Source: Streptomyces coacervatus (lineage in GTDB: Bacteria; Actinomycetota; Actinomycetes; Streptomycetales; Streptomycetaceae). From it: 64,000 nt of DNA. The stretch spans positions 124,001-188,000 of the forward strand of contig NZ_JARHTP010000007.1 of the NCBI RefSeq assembly GCF_029223485.1. Direction: 5' to 3'. A model generated the notes under the pieces. It did no database searches. It was not told where the DNA came from and saw only the letters and a program-made list of their open reading frames with translations. Positions 8,716 to 16,629 of the stretch are shown here, in pieces. A program made the position numbers and the translations under genes. Numbering within the stretch: position 1 is the stretch's first letter; each line of letters starts with the position of its first letter.

Positions 8716-8751
8716 GTCGTCGTAGTCGTCGTAGTCGTCGGAATCGTCGGT
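8716..8751. repeat. 9-bp tandem repeat upstream of phzC
   Basis: Three near-perfect units of GTCGTCGTA (8716-8724, 8725-8733, then GTCGTCGGA 8734-8742) followed by a degenerate fourth (ATCGTCGGT). It begins 56 bases upstream of the phzC start. It could be a direct-repeat activator site, although SARP sites usually have an 11-bp period, or simple triplet slippage. Confidence 0.6.
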
Positions 8752-8834
8752 CGGCTGTCGAATCAGCGACGTTTCCGCCCCGGATCGAAGCGGTGGACGA
8801 GTTCCGACTGTAGTCCGGTGCGCGGTGGTTGAGG

Positions 8835-8850
8835 CTACTCATGTGAGCAG
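8835..8850. promoter_or_regulatory. Palindromic operator candidate 1 (phzC/phzE)
   Basis: CTACTCATGTGAGCAG is an inverted repeat (CTACTCA / TGAGCAG, one mismatch) around a 2-bp centre. A second copy lies 54 bp downstream, about five helical turns away, so a dimeric repressor such as a TetR- or MarR-type regulator could bind both on the same DNA face. No regulator gene is in view. Confidence 0.55.
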
Positions 8851-8888
8851 CCCAGATTCGTTGACACGGCTGCTCGCCCCCCTCTTCC

Positions 8889-8904
8889 TTACTCAAGTGA
8901 GTAG
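8889..8904. promoter_or_regulatory. Palindromic operator candidate 2 (phzC/phzE)
   Basis: TTACTCAAGTGAGTAG is a nearly perfect inverted repeat (ACTCA-AG-TGAGT core) matching the site at 8835-8850. It lies 93 bases upstream of the chosen phzE start, close to where transcription would begin, a position that suits a repressor. Confidence 0.55.
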
Positions 8905-8996
8905 TGGTGGGCGGACCGGCCATGCTGCCAGAATCGTCGGAACAAGGGGCAGAGCCGATCATCACCCGTTCCGTCGAATTCCGATTGGAAGCCATA

Positions 8997-10898
8997 GTGA
9001 GCGAATTTGATATTGCGCGCCTCGACACCCTGTTCACCCCCGAAGCACCCCCGTTCGCCCTGCTGCACCGCCCCTTTTCGGCCGGGCACGACCGGGTGGA
9101 GATCCTCGTGGGCGACTGCACCGAGGTGCCGACCCTCGCGGAGCTTCCGCTGCCGGAGGCCCCGGCAGGGCCGGGGCACGAGCTGGTCGTACTCGTCCCC
9201 TACCGGCAGATAGCCGAGCGCGGCTTCGCCCACCGGGACGACGACGCGCCCTTACTGGCCATGACGGTCCGCGAACAGAGCACGGTGGATGCCCGCACCC
9301 TCCTGGAGCGGATTCCGGACCGTCCGCTGCAACTGCGGGACGAGGCCTTCGACTTGGACGACGAGGCGTACAAATCCGTGGTCCGCACGATCCTCGACGA
9401 GGAGATCGGCCGGGGCGAGGGCGCGAACTTCGTCATCAAGAGGTCGTTCACGGCCACCGTCGACGGCCCTCCGACGGACGCCGCACTCACCGTGTTCCGC
9501 CGGCTGCTCGCACACGAGTCGGGGGCCTACTGGACCTTCCTCGTCCACACGGGCACCCGCACGCTCGTGGGCGCCACCCCGGAACGGCATGCCGGCCTGC
9601 AGGCCGGGACCGTGATGATGAACCCGATCAGCGGGACGTACCGTCATCCGCCGGCCGGACCCACCGTGCCGGACGTCCTGCGCTTTCTGGCCGACCCCAA
9701 GGAGACCGACGAGCTCTACATGGTGGTCGACGAGGAACTCAAGATGATGGCGCGGATCTGCGAGCCCGGAGTCCGGGTCGTCGGCCCCCACCTCAAGGAG
9801 ATGACCCGTCTCACGCACACCGAGTACCTGCTGACCGGCCGGAGTTCACGAGACGTCCGCGACATCCTTCGGGAGACGATGTTCGTACCGACGGTGACCG
9901 GCAGTCCGCTGGAGAACGCCTGCCGGGTCATCAAACGCCACGAGGCCGAAGGGCGCGGCTACTACAGCGGAGTGCTCGCCGTCGTCGGCCGCGACGACTC
10001 CGGTGCACGGCAGCTCGACTCGTCCCTGCTCATCCGCACCGCGGACATCTCGGCCGACGGCGGGCTGCGGATCGGCGTCGGAGCAACACTGGTCCGCCAC
10101 TCGGACCCGGACTCCGAGGTCGCCGAGACCCACGCCAAGACGGCCGCCCTGCTGGACGCCGCGCGCGGCACGCACACACCTGCCGGACACCATGCCGACG
10201 GCGCCCCCGCGATCGCCCAACACCCGGAGATCCGCAAGGCGTTGGCCCAGCGCAACCGCACACTGTCCCGGTTCTGGCTGGAGCCTCCGGGCGCGGTCGA
10301 GTACCACCGGGAGGACTTGGCCGGCCACAGCGTGCTGGTGGTGGACGCCGAGGACACCTTCACCGCCATGCTCGGCCACCAACTGCGCGCCCTCGGACTG
10401 CTCGTCACCGTCCGACGCTTCGACGAGCCGTACGAGACGGACGACTTCGACCTCGTCGTCATCGGCCCCGGACCCGGCGACCCACGCGACCGCGAGGCCC
10501 CCAAGATCGCCGCACTGAGCCGTACCGTGCACAGGCTGATCGAGGAACATCGCCCCTTCCTGGCGGTCTGCCTCGGACACCAGGTGCTGTGCCGCGAACT
10601 GGGCCTGGAACTCATCCGCAAGAACCCGCCCAACCAGGGCCTGCAGCAGGAGATCGACCTGTTCGGCCGCCGCACCCGAGTCGGCTACTACAACACCTTC
10701 GCCGCCCTCTGTGCCGACGACCGCTTCGGGGACATCGAGGTCTGCCGCGACCGGCAGAGCGGCGAGATCCACGCCCTGCGCGGCCCCCGCCTGCGCTCGC
10801 TGCAGTTCCACCCGGAGTCCCTGCTGACCGAGGAGGGCGTGTCGATCCTCGGCGACGAACTGACGGCACTGCTGCCGGCGGCCGTGCCGGTCCGTTGA
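8997..10898 (+). CDS. phzE: 2-amino-2-deoxyisochorismate (ADIC) synthase, PhzE type
   Basis: A 633-residue fusion of a chorismate-utilising domain (about residues 1-400) and a class I glutamine amidotransferase domain (about 430-630). Family markers are NPISGTYRHPPAG, DELYMVVDEELKMMARIC, TVTGSPLENACRVI and RTADISADGGLRIGVGATL in the first part, and AVCLGHQVLCRELG with Cys525 plus LQFHPESLL in the second. The domain order is that of PhzE and fused TrpE-TrpG, opposite to fused PabA-PabB, and the detailed sequence is close to Pseudomonas PhzE as I remember it, so ADIC rather than anthranilate is the favoured product. Start GTG 8997 has a GGAA site and gives the PhzE-like N-terminus; the frame is open 31 codons further. 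Leu86 is a TTA codon, suggesting bldA control. Confidence 0.88.
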   Translation: MSEFDIARLDTLFTPEAPPFALLHRPFSAGHDRVEILVGDCTEVPTLAELPLPEAPAGPGHELVVLVPYRQIAERGFAHRDDDAPLLAMTVREQSTVDARTLLERIPDRPLQLRDEAFDLDDEAYKSVVRTILDEEIGRGEGANFVIKRSFTATVDGPPTDAALTVFRRLLAHESGAYWTFLVHTGTRTLVGATPERHAGLQAGTVMMNPISGTYRHPPAGPTVPDVLRFLADPKETDELYMVVDEELKMMARICEPGVRVVGPHLKEMTRLTHTEYLLTGRSSRDVRDILRETMFVPTVTGSPLENACRVIKRHEAEGRGYYSGVLAVVGRDDSGARQLDSSLLIRTADISADGGLRIGVGATLVRHSDPDSEVAETHAKTAALLDAARGTHTPAGHHADGAPAIAQHPEIRKALAQRNRTLSRFWLEPPGAVEYHREDLAGHSVLVVDAEDTFTAMLGHQLRALGLLVTVRRFDEPYETDDFDLVVIGPGPGDPRDREAPKIAALSRTVHRLIEEHRPFLAVCLGHQVLCRELGLELIRKNPPNQGLQQEIDLFGRRTRVGYYNTFAALCADDRFGDIEVCRDRQSGEIHALRGPRLRSLQFHPESLLTEEGVSILGDELTALLPAAVPVR

Positions 10899-10910
10899 AC
10901 AGACGGCCGG

Positions 10911-11513
10911 TCAGAATCCGACGAGCGCCTCAAGATCGATCTCGACGGGGTACGGCACCTCGGTGACGAGTTTGTCGTGGTGCACGGGATGCATCGGGGC
11001 GGGGATGTACGAGCGGGTGTCCGCGTTGAGCAAGTACTCGTGCACCGCGAGCTTCCGATCCCGGCCGAGTTCTACGCGCCAGTAGTACGGGACCCCGGTG
11101 GCGGCGAAGAGGGTCGGCTTGCGCACCCGGTCGTGCTGCCGGGACCCGGGCGAGACGACCTCCACGACCAGGGCGAGATTCTTCACCGGAACGTACTCGG
11201 CCTTGAAGAAGTTCATTCCCCGAGGATCGAAAACGATCACGTCGGGAACGGGGATGTTCCGGTCGTCGACCATGACGCGCTGTCCGGTCACCACTCCGTA
11301 CGGATCGGTCCGCGCGTTCCTCAGAGCCCCCAGCAGGTCGCCCCGCACGTGGTTGTGCCAGACCTTCGTCTCCCCAGTCGCCGCGATCACTCCGTCCACG
11401 AGCTTCCAGTCGAACGGCAGCTCAAGGTGCTTGACCTGGTCGAAGGTCCAGCCGTCGGCCGACGGGAACATCCAGGTGTCCTCGGTGGCTTGTCGACGCT
11501 GCGGCGCGGTCAT
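10911..11513 (-). CDS. Uma2 family (PD-(D/E)XK) endonuclease-like protein
   Basis: About 200 residues with the DUF820/Uma2 pattern: FDWKLVDGVIAATGETKVWHN, VVTGQRVMVDDRNIPVPDVIVFD, and LALVVEVVSPGSRQHDRVRKPTLFAATGVPYYWRV. The PDVIVFD Asp, the VVEVVSP Glu and the following Lys fit the PD-(D/E)XK nuclease core. These proteins are abundant in Streptomyces and their role is unknown. The start is uncertain: ATG 11513 matches the usual family N-terminus (MTAPQRR), while two in-frame ATGs lie up to 18 bases upstream. The gene converges on phzE with a 12-bp gap and probably marks the right border of the biosynthetic cluster. Confidence 0.8.
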   Translation of the reverse strand: MTAPQRRQATEDTWMFPSADGWTFDQVKHLELPFDWKLVDGVIAATGETKVWHNHVRGDLLGALRNARTDPYGVVTGQRVMVDDRNIPVPDVIVFDPRGMNFFKAEYVPVKNLALVVEVVSPGSRQHDRVRKPTLFAATGVPYYWRVELGRDRKLAVHEYLLNADTRSYIPAPMHPVHHDKLVTEVPYPVEIDLEALVGF

Positions 11514-11617
11514 CCCTTTCCCCATGGACATCAATGTGGAGAACACCGCACAGCGTGGTCCACTGCGCCCCCGTTTACAACCGACCCAACCGGCGCTACC
11601 TTCCCCCACACACGGGG

Positions 11618-11631
11618 TGGGAGCGCTCCCA
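11618..11631. promoter_or_regulatory. CebR-box upstream of LPMO gene
   Basis: TGGGAGCGCTCCCA is a perfect 14-bp palindrome identical to the known Streptomyces CebR operator, which is released by cellobiose/cellotriose. It lies 102 bases upstream of the AA10 LPMO start, so cellulose breakdown products should induce that gene. Confidence 0.9.
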
Positions 11632-11732
11632 TACGGCGACGGACCGGAACCCGCCGCCCTCGGGTCGCCCCCACCCCGCTCGCCTCCGCACACCCGCATC
11701 CGTACGGCCGTAGCTGAAGGAATGTATCTGTC

Positions 11733-12824
11733 ATGATCCTGACAAGGATGCGCCGACCGGCGCGCCGATTAACGCCCCCAACCACGCCGCCAACCACGCC
11801 CCCCACCAGAGCCCTCTTCCTCATCCTCGTCTCCCTCCCGGCCTTCGCCCTCGTCATCACGGCAGGCGGCAGGGCCGAGGCCCACGGCACCCCCATGAAA
11901 CCCGGCAGCCGTACCTTCCTCTGCTGGCAGGACGGTCTCACCAGCACCGGGGAGATCAAGCCGGTCAACCCCGCCTGCAAGGCGGCCCAGCAGGTCAGCG
12001 GGACAACGCCGTTCTACAACTGGTTCTCCGTGCTGCGCTCCGACGGCGCCGGCCGCACCCGCGGCTTCGTCCCGGACGGCGAGCTGTGCAGCGGCGGCAA
12101 CCCCAACTTCACGGGCTTCAACCTTCCCCGCAACGACTGGCCGCTCACCCATCTCACCTCGGGCGCGACCGTCGACTTCTCCTACAACGCGTGGGCGGCG
12201 CACCCGGGTTGGTTCTACGTCTACATCACCAAGGACGGCTTCGACCCGACGAAACCTCTCACCTGGGACGACATCGAGGACAAGCCCTTCCTCACCGTCG
12301 ACCACCCGCCCCTCAACGGCACCCCGGGCACGGTCGAGGCCAACTACTCCTGGACCGGCAAGCTTCCCGACAACAAGTCCGGGCGGCACATCATCTACAT
12401 GGTGTGGCAGCGCTCGGACAGCGCGGAGACCTTCTACTCCTGCTCCGACGTCGTCTTCGACGGCGGCAACGGCGAGGTGACGGGCATCCATGACCCGGGC
12501 AACCCGACCGACCCCGTACCGGGCAAGTGCGAGGCCACCCGCAGGACCACCAACAGCTGGAGCGGCGGCTATCAGTCCGAGGTGACCGTCACCAACACCG
12601 GCGACGTCCCCATGCTGGGCTGGATGGTCGACTGGACACTGCCGGGCGGCCAGAAGGTCGACAGTCTGTGGAACGGCAACCCGACCTACAACGGCCAGGA
12701 CGTGATGGTCCACAACGCCGACTGGAACGGCTCGCTGGATCCGGGGAAGAGCACGACCTTCGGATACGTCGTCACGGGCGACGGCGGTGACGCCGCGACC
12801 GGCCTCCCCTGCCAGGTCGGCTGA
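11733..12824 (+). CDS. Secreted AA10 lytic polysaccharide monooxygenase with CBM2 (cellulose-type)
   Basis: A 363-residue secreted copper monooxygenase. The signal peptide is long (about 50 residues) with a PT-rich stretch before the hydrophobic core; cleavage after AEA exposes His51 as the N-terminal copper ligand (mature sequence HGTPMKPGSRTFLCW). The second histidine-brace ligand is probably His157 in NAWAAHPGWFYVY. The domain ends with FYSCSDVVFDGGNGEVTG, very like CelS2-type cellulose-active LPMOs, then a PT/GNP linker leads to a CBM2 cellulose-binding module (about residues 262-363, CEATRRTTNSWSGGYQSEVTV start, Cys at both ends). The ATG has an AAGGA site. Leu13 is a TTA codon within the signal peptide, implying bldA dependence in addition to CebR control. 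Confidence 0.93.
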   Translation: MILTRMRRPARRLTPPTTPPTTPPTRALFLILVSLPAFALVITAGGRAEAHGTPMKPGSRTFLCWQDGLTSTGEIKPVNPACKAAQQVSGTTPFYNWFSVLRSDGAGRTRGFVPDGELCSGGNPNFTGFNLPRNDWPLTHLTSGATVDFSYNAWAAHPGWFYVYITKDGFDPTKPLTWDDIEDKPFLTVDHPPLNGTPGTVEANYSWTGKLPDNKSGRHIIYMVWQRSDSAETFYSCSDVVFDGGNGEVTGIHDPGNPTDPVPGKCEATRRTTNSWSGGYQSEVTVTNTGDVPMLGWMVDWTLPGGQKVDSLWNGNPTYNGQDVMVHNADWNGSLDPGKSTTFGYVVTGDGGDAATGLPCQVG

Positions 12825-12980
12825 CGGCCGGTGAACACCCTCTGAACCGCCGCTCGGGGCGGACCCGGTGGCACGGTGGGCCGGTCCACCGGGTCCGCGA
12901 GCCGGCTCAGGCCGGGGGAGTACCTGTCCGGGTGGGGCTGGCTTGTGATGCTGCTGGCTTGTGGCGACGTTGCGATGCGG

Positions 12981-12992
12981 GACAACGTTGTC
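12981..12992. promoter_or_regulatory. GACAACGTTGTC operator, GH92 gene 1
   Basis: GACAACGTTGTC is a perfect 12-bp palindrome of the type bound by LacI-family sugar repressors. The identical sequence recurs at 20459-20470 in front of the second GH92 gene, which marks a shared regulon. Confidence 0.75.
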
Positions 12993-13025
12993 GAATGGTC
13001 TGTACATGACTCTATCGCGTCAACC

Positions 13026-13037
13026 GACAACGCTGTC
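13026..13037. promoter_or_regulatory. GACAACGCTGTC operator half-match, GH92 gene 1
   Basis: GACAACGCTGTC differs from the palindrome at 12981 by one base. The centres are 45 bp apart, so two repressor dimers could loop or cooperate upstream of the mannosidase. Confidence 0.65.
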
Positions 13038-13195
13038 AAACCAGTTGACCGCCCGGGCGCACCCGTGCGGGTGTCCCTCCCGCGCGCCCCGGCCCCCGTA
13101 GGCACTCTTCCGTGGTACGCGTGTCGCACGCTACTGTCCCTGCGGCTTGTGCGACCCGTGGTGCGCGACCCGTCCGAAGGAGGAGGGGCCGCGTC

Positions 13196-16100
13196 ATGCG
13201 TTTCCGTCCTACGTCCCTGCTGCTGGCCGCCGTTCTCACGGTAGGCGGCGCCACTCCCGCCCTCGCGGCGACCGCCGCCCCACCGGATCTCGTCCGGGAC
13301 CCGACCTCGTACGTCGACCCGCTCATCGGCACCAGGAACGGCGGCAATGTCTTCCCGGGCGCCGTCACCCCGTTCGGCATGCTCTCCTGGAGCCCGGAGA
13401 ACACCAGAGGCGACGCCACCCGCACGGCCGCGCCCGGCGGCTACCAGTACGACGCCACCCGCATCCGCGGTTTCAGCCTCACCCATATGTCCGGCACCGG
13501 CTGCGCGGGCGGCAGCGGTGACATCCCGTTCTTCCCGTACGCCGGTGAGGTCACCTCGTCACCCGCGAGCGACACCAAGGACGCCGTGTACGCGTCCGAC
13601 TTCAGCCACGCCGACGAGACCGCGGAGCCCGGCCACTACAAGGTAGGTCTCGCCTCCGGAGTCACCGCCGACCTCACGGCGACGGCCCGGACGGGCTCCG
13701 GCCGCTTCACCTTCCCGGCCGACAAGCCCGCCTTCCTCCTCATCCGCACCGCCAACTCCGAGGTGGGCTCCACCGATTCGACCGTCCACATCGACCCGGC
13801 GACCCGCACCGTCTCCGGCTCCGTCACTTCCGGCGACTTCTGCGGCTACCTCGACCCCGAGGGCCAACGCCCTTACTACACCCTCTACTTCACCGCCCGC
13901 TTCGACCGCGCCTTCAAGGCCACCGGCACCTGGCAGGACGACACGCTCAGCCCCGGGTCCCTCGACGGGTCGGGCGGCACCGGAGGCTTCTCAGGCGGCG
14001 GGCGGCCCGTCGCCGGCAAGGGCGCCGGCGGCTATGTCGAGTTCGAGCCCGGCGCCGACCCCGTCAACGTCAAGGTCGGCATCTCCTATGTGAGCCAGTC
14101 GGGCGCCGAGGCCAACCTCGCCGCCGAGAACCCGCCGTACCGCTCCTTCGACGCCGTGCAGGACGCCGCCCGCCGCGCCTGGCGCCACCGCCTCGGCGCC
14201 GTCCGGATCGGCGGCGGCACCGACGCCGAGCGCACCACCTTCTACTCCGCGCTCTACCACGCCCTCCTCCACCCGAACGTCATCAGCGACGCCGACCGCA
14301 GATACCGCGGCAGCGACGGCAAGGTGCACGCAGTCGCGCACGGCCATCAGGCCCAGTACGGCACCTTCTCCGGCTGGGACGTCTACCGGGACCAGGTACA
14401 GCTGCTGACCCTCCTCAACCCACGCACGGGCTCCGACATCGCGCAGTCCCTGTATGAACTCGCCCGGCAGAACGGCGGGGTCTGGGACCGCTGGCTGCAC
14501 GGCGCAAGCGGCACCCACGTCATGAACGGCGACCCCTCGCCGACCGCCCTGGCCGGCATCCGCGCCTTCGGCGGCACGGACTTCGACCTGCACGGTGCGC
14601 TGGACTCGCTGATGAAGGCGGCCACCGTACCCACCGAACAGGACCTGTCGTCGGCCGGGAAACCCGTGCTGTCCGTCGGCCAACGACCCTCCCTCGACAA
14701 GTACTTGAAACTGCACTACATGCCGTCCGTCTCCAACGCCTGGGGCGGCGCGGCCGAAACCCTGGAGATGTCCGGCGCCGACTTCTCCCTCTCCCAACTC
14801 GCCACCGCAGCAGGGGAGAAGGAGACGGCAGCCGCCTTCGCCCGCCGCTCCCAGTGGTGGCAGAACAACTTCAACATCGCCGCCGACCCGACCGGCGGCT
14901 ACATCGCGGGCCGCAAGGCCGACGGCAGCTGGGTCACCGGCTTCACCCCGTCGACCGGCAACGGCTTCGTCGAGGGCACGGCCGCCCAGTACACCTGGAT
15001 GGTGCAGCACAACCCGGCCGGCCTGTTCGCGGCGATGGGCGGCCAGGACAAGGCGCTCGCCCGCCTCGACACCTTCTTCCACAACAGCGACGGCAGCTGG
15101 TCCTTCACCGGCAGCGGCGGCGACAAGTCCGAACTGGACAACGAGCCGTCGATCAACGTGCCCTACCTGTACGACTATGCGGGCGCCCCGTACAAGACGC
15201 AGGAAACGGTGCGTGCGGCGATGCGGCAGCTGTGGTCCACCGACCCCGCGGGCATCCCCGGCAACGACGACCTCGGCGCGATGTCCTCCTGGTATGTCTT
15301 CTCCGCGCTCGGCATGTACCCCCAGGTCCCGTCCCGCGCCGAACTCACCCTCGCCTCACCGCTGTTCTCGCGCATCGAGATCGACCGCCCGCACGGCAAC
15401 GACATCTCCATCCGGGCGGAGGGAGCCGCCGTCGACGCCCCGTACATCAACTCCCTGGACGTCAACGGCCGTACCAGCGACCGACCTTGGCTCCCGGCGT
15501 CCTTCGTACGGGACGGCGGCACGCTCGACTACACGCTCTCCGGCACGCCGGACAAGGAGTGGGGCAGCGCCCCCTCCGACGCCCCGCCCTCCTTCCGCGA
15601 GGGCGAGCAGCCGTACCAGATCGGCGTCGGCCCGACCACGGCGACGATCGCGCCGGGCGGGAGCGCGAAGGTCGGCATCCGTGCGCTGTCGATGAGCGGG
15701 GGCGCGGGGCCCGAGGTGCGGTTCAAGGTCGAGGCGCCCGAGGGAATCACTGCAACTCCCCCCGGCGGCAATGTTGTTGACGGCTCACAGGAAATCGTCC
15801 TCGACGCGGCCAAGGACCTGCAACAGGGCTTCTACGACATCAAGGTCACCGTGACCTCGGGCGACACCTCGTACGAGCAACCGGTCGCCCTCACCGTCGC
15901 CGCCCCCGGCACCCTCCTCGCCGCCTACGACAACACCGGCATGTCCGACGACGCAGGCGACCATGACGAAGCCGACTACGACGGCGGCGGCTGGAGCTAC
16001 TCCCGTCAGGCCCTCGCGGCGGCCGGCCTCACACCGGGCGGGCAGGGCACGGCCGACGGGCTGACCTTCAGCTGGCCGGACTCGCCGAGCGCCCGTCCGG

Positions 16101-16468
16101 ACAATGTGTCGGCGGACGGCCAGACCGTCGAACTCACCGGCTCTGCAAGCAAGTTGTCCTTCATCGGCAGCGCGGTCAACGGCAACCAGCAGACCAAGGC
16201 CATCGTCACCTACACCGACGGCACCACCGACACCATCGACCTCTCCTTCACCGACTGGACCGTCGGCGGAGGCGCCGGGACCGTCCAGTACGGCAACGAG
16301 GTCATCGCCAGGACCGCGTACCGGAATGTCGCGGGCGCGGACAAGGACCCGGTGGCGACATACATCTTCGCCACCAAGCCGTTCGCGGCGCCGGAGGGGA
16401 AGACGATCGCGCGCGTGAAGCTGCCGGAGAACACAGATCTGCACGTGTTCACCCTCGCGACCGGCTGA
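13196..16468 (+). CDS. Secreted GH92 alpha-mannosidase
   Basis: A 1090-residue glycoside hydrolase. It has a Sec signal peptide ending near TPALA, the GH92 N-terminal beta domain (SYVDPLIGTRNGGNVFPGA, MSGTGC), and the (alpha/alpha)6 catalytic domain with FSGWDVYRDQVQLL, LDNEPSINVPYLYDYAG (Glu650 is the expected catalytic acid) and IPGNDDLGAMSSWY (Asp691/692, base region). The C-terminus adds a NEW3-like Ig module (about 820-900) and a beta-sandwich probable carbohydrate-binding module (about 905-1090). It is Ca-dependent by family. It should release alpha-linked mannose from fungal mannans or N-glycans outside the cell. It converges with the second GH92 gene and shares its operator. ATG 13196 has a strong ribosome site. 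Confidence 0.92.
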   Translation: MRFRPTSLLLAAVLTVGGATPALAATAAPPDLVRDPTSYVDPLIGTRNGGNVFPGAVTPFGMLSWSPENTRGDATRTAAPGGYQYDATRIRGFSLTHMSGTGCAGGSGDIPFFPYAGEVTSSPASDTKDAVYASDFSHADETAEPGHYKVGLASGVTADLTATARTGSGRFTFPADKPAFLLIRTANSEVGSTDSTVHIDPATRTVSGSVTSGDFCGYLDPEGQRPYYTLYFTARFDRAFKATGTWQDDTLSPGSLDGSGGTGGFSGGGRPVAGKGAGGYVEFEPGADPVNVKVGISYVSQSGAEANLAAENPPYRSFDAVQDAARRAWRHRLGAVRIGGGTDAERTTFYSALYHALLHPNVISDADRRYRGSDGKVHAVAHGHQAQYGTFSGWDVYRDQVQLLTLLNPRTGSDIAQSLYELARQNGGVWDRWLHGASGTHVMNGDPSPTALAGIRAFGGTDFDLHGALDSLMKAATVPTEQDLSSAGKPVLSVGQRPSLDKYLKLHYMPSVSNAWGGAAETLEMSGADFSLSQLATAAGEKETAAAFARRSQWWQNNFNIAADPTGGYIAGRKADGSWVTGFTPSTGNGFVEGTAAQYTWMVQHNPAGLFAAMGGQDKALARLDTFFHNSDGSWSFTGSGGDKSELDNEPSINVPYLYDYAGAPYKTQETVRAAMRQLWSTDPAGIPGNDDLGAMSSWYVFSALGMYPQVPSRAELTLASPLFSRIEIDRPHGNDISIRAEGAAVDAPYINSLDVNGRTSDRPWLPASFVRDGGTLDYTLSGTPDKEWGSAPSDAPPSFREGEQPYQIGVGPTTATIAPGGSAKVGIRALSMSGGAGPEVRFKVEAPEGITATPPGGNVVDGSQEIVLDAAKDLQQGFYDIKVTVTSGDTSYEQPVALTVAAPGTLLAAYDNTGMSDDAGDHDEADYDGGGWSYSRQALAAAGLTPGGQGTADGLTFSWPDSPSARPDNVSADGQTVELTGSASKLSFIGSAVNGNQQTKAIVTYTDGTTDTIDLSFTDWTVGGGAGTVQYGNEVIARTAYRNVAGADKDPVATYIFATKPFAAPEGKTIARVKLPENTDLHVFTLATG

Positions 16469-16629
16469 CCTCCAACACGTCCTGAGACCAGCCGAGCCTT
16501 CGAGAAGTCCTGGCCGGTCAGCTCCAGTACGAGACCGAACGGCCCAGGGGCCGCGTCACTCTCGACGCGGCCCCCGAACCGTTCACAGGCCCTTGCCACT
16601 TCCTCGCAGGTGACCCCCAACTCGGCTGC
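16469..16629. other. Convergent intergenic spacer between the GH92 genes
   Basis: This spacer of 161 bases holds a strong hairpin (16547-16574). On the minus strand it can be read as a peptide-like stretch starting LGVTCEEVARACERFGG, which might be a remnant of another gene, but it has no ribosome site and runs into the antisense of the mannosidase, so I do not call it a gene. Confidence 0.5.
16547..16574. terminator. Bidirectional terminator hairpin
   Basis: A perfect 11-bp stem (GGGGCCGCGTC / GACGCGGCCCC) with a 6-base loop sits between the convergent GH92 genes. There is no clear T-tract, as is common in Streptomyces. Confidence 0.7.

Larger units (their letters stand above)
8661..8996. 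promoter_or_regulatory. Divergent promoter region between phzC operon and phzE
   Basis: No gene is supported in these 336 bases. The region must hold the promoters for the leftward phzC-ACP-KS operon and the rightward phzE. It contains a 9-bp tandem repeat near the phzC side and two matching palindromes nearer phzE, listed separately. A TTGACA hexamer at 8861-8866 lies between the palindromes on the plus strand, but I cannot see a convincing -10 at standard spacing. Confidence 0.7.
12825..13195. promoter_or_regulatory. Intergenic region upstream of GH92 gene
   Basis: This 371-bp stretch has no supported gene. It contains two LacI-type inverted repeats (12981-12992 and 13026-13037) and, just before the GH92 start, a strong GAAGGAGGAGG ribosome site. 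Confidence 0.7.

Noticed and set aside
8716..8751. Possible CRISPR-like or SARP-type repeat array
   Set aside because: Units are only 9 bp with no spacers, and the period does not match the usual 11-bp SARP sites; it is kept only as a tandem repeat.
8657..9121. Minus-strand open frame across the phzC/phzE intergenic region
   Set aside because: It overlaps the well-supported phzE start and promoter elements and its protein shows no family features.
8997..10898. Reading the chorismate enzyme as fused anthranilate synthase (TrpEG) or ADC synthase (PabAB)
   Set aside because: PabAB has the amidotransferase domain first. The NPISGTY and DEELKMMARIC segments and the full-length similarity as remembered are those of PhzE, though anthranilate formation cannot be excluded without assay.
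16210..16620. Minus-strand open frame starting LGVTCEEVARACERFGG between the GH92 genes
   Set aside because: The first 40 residues look protein-like, but there is no ribosome site, the only start is TTG, it contains the terminator hairpin and then runs antisense through GH92 gene 1. At most it is a remnant.
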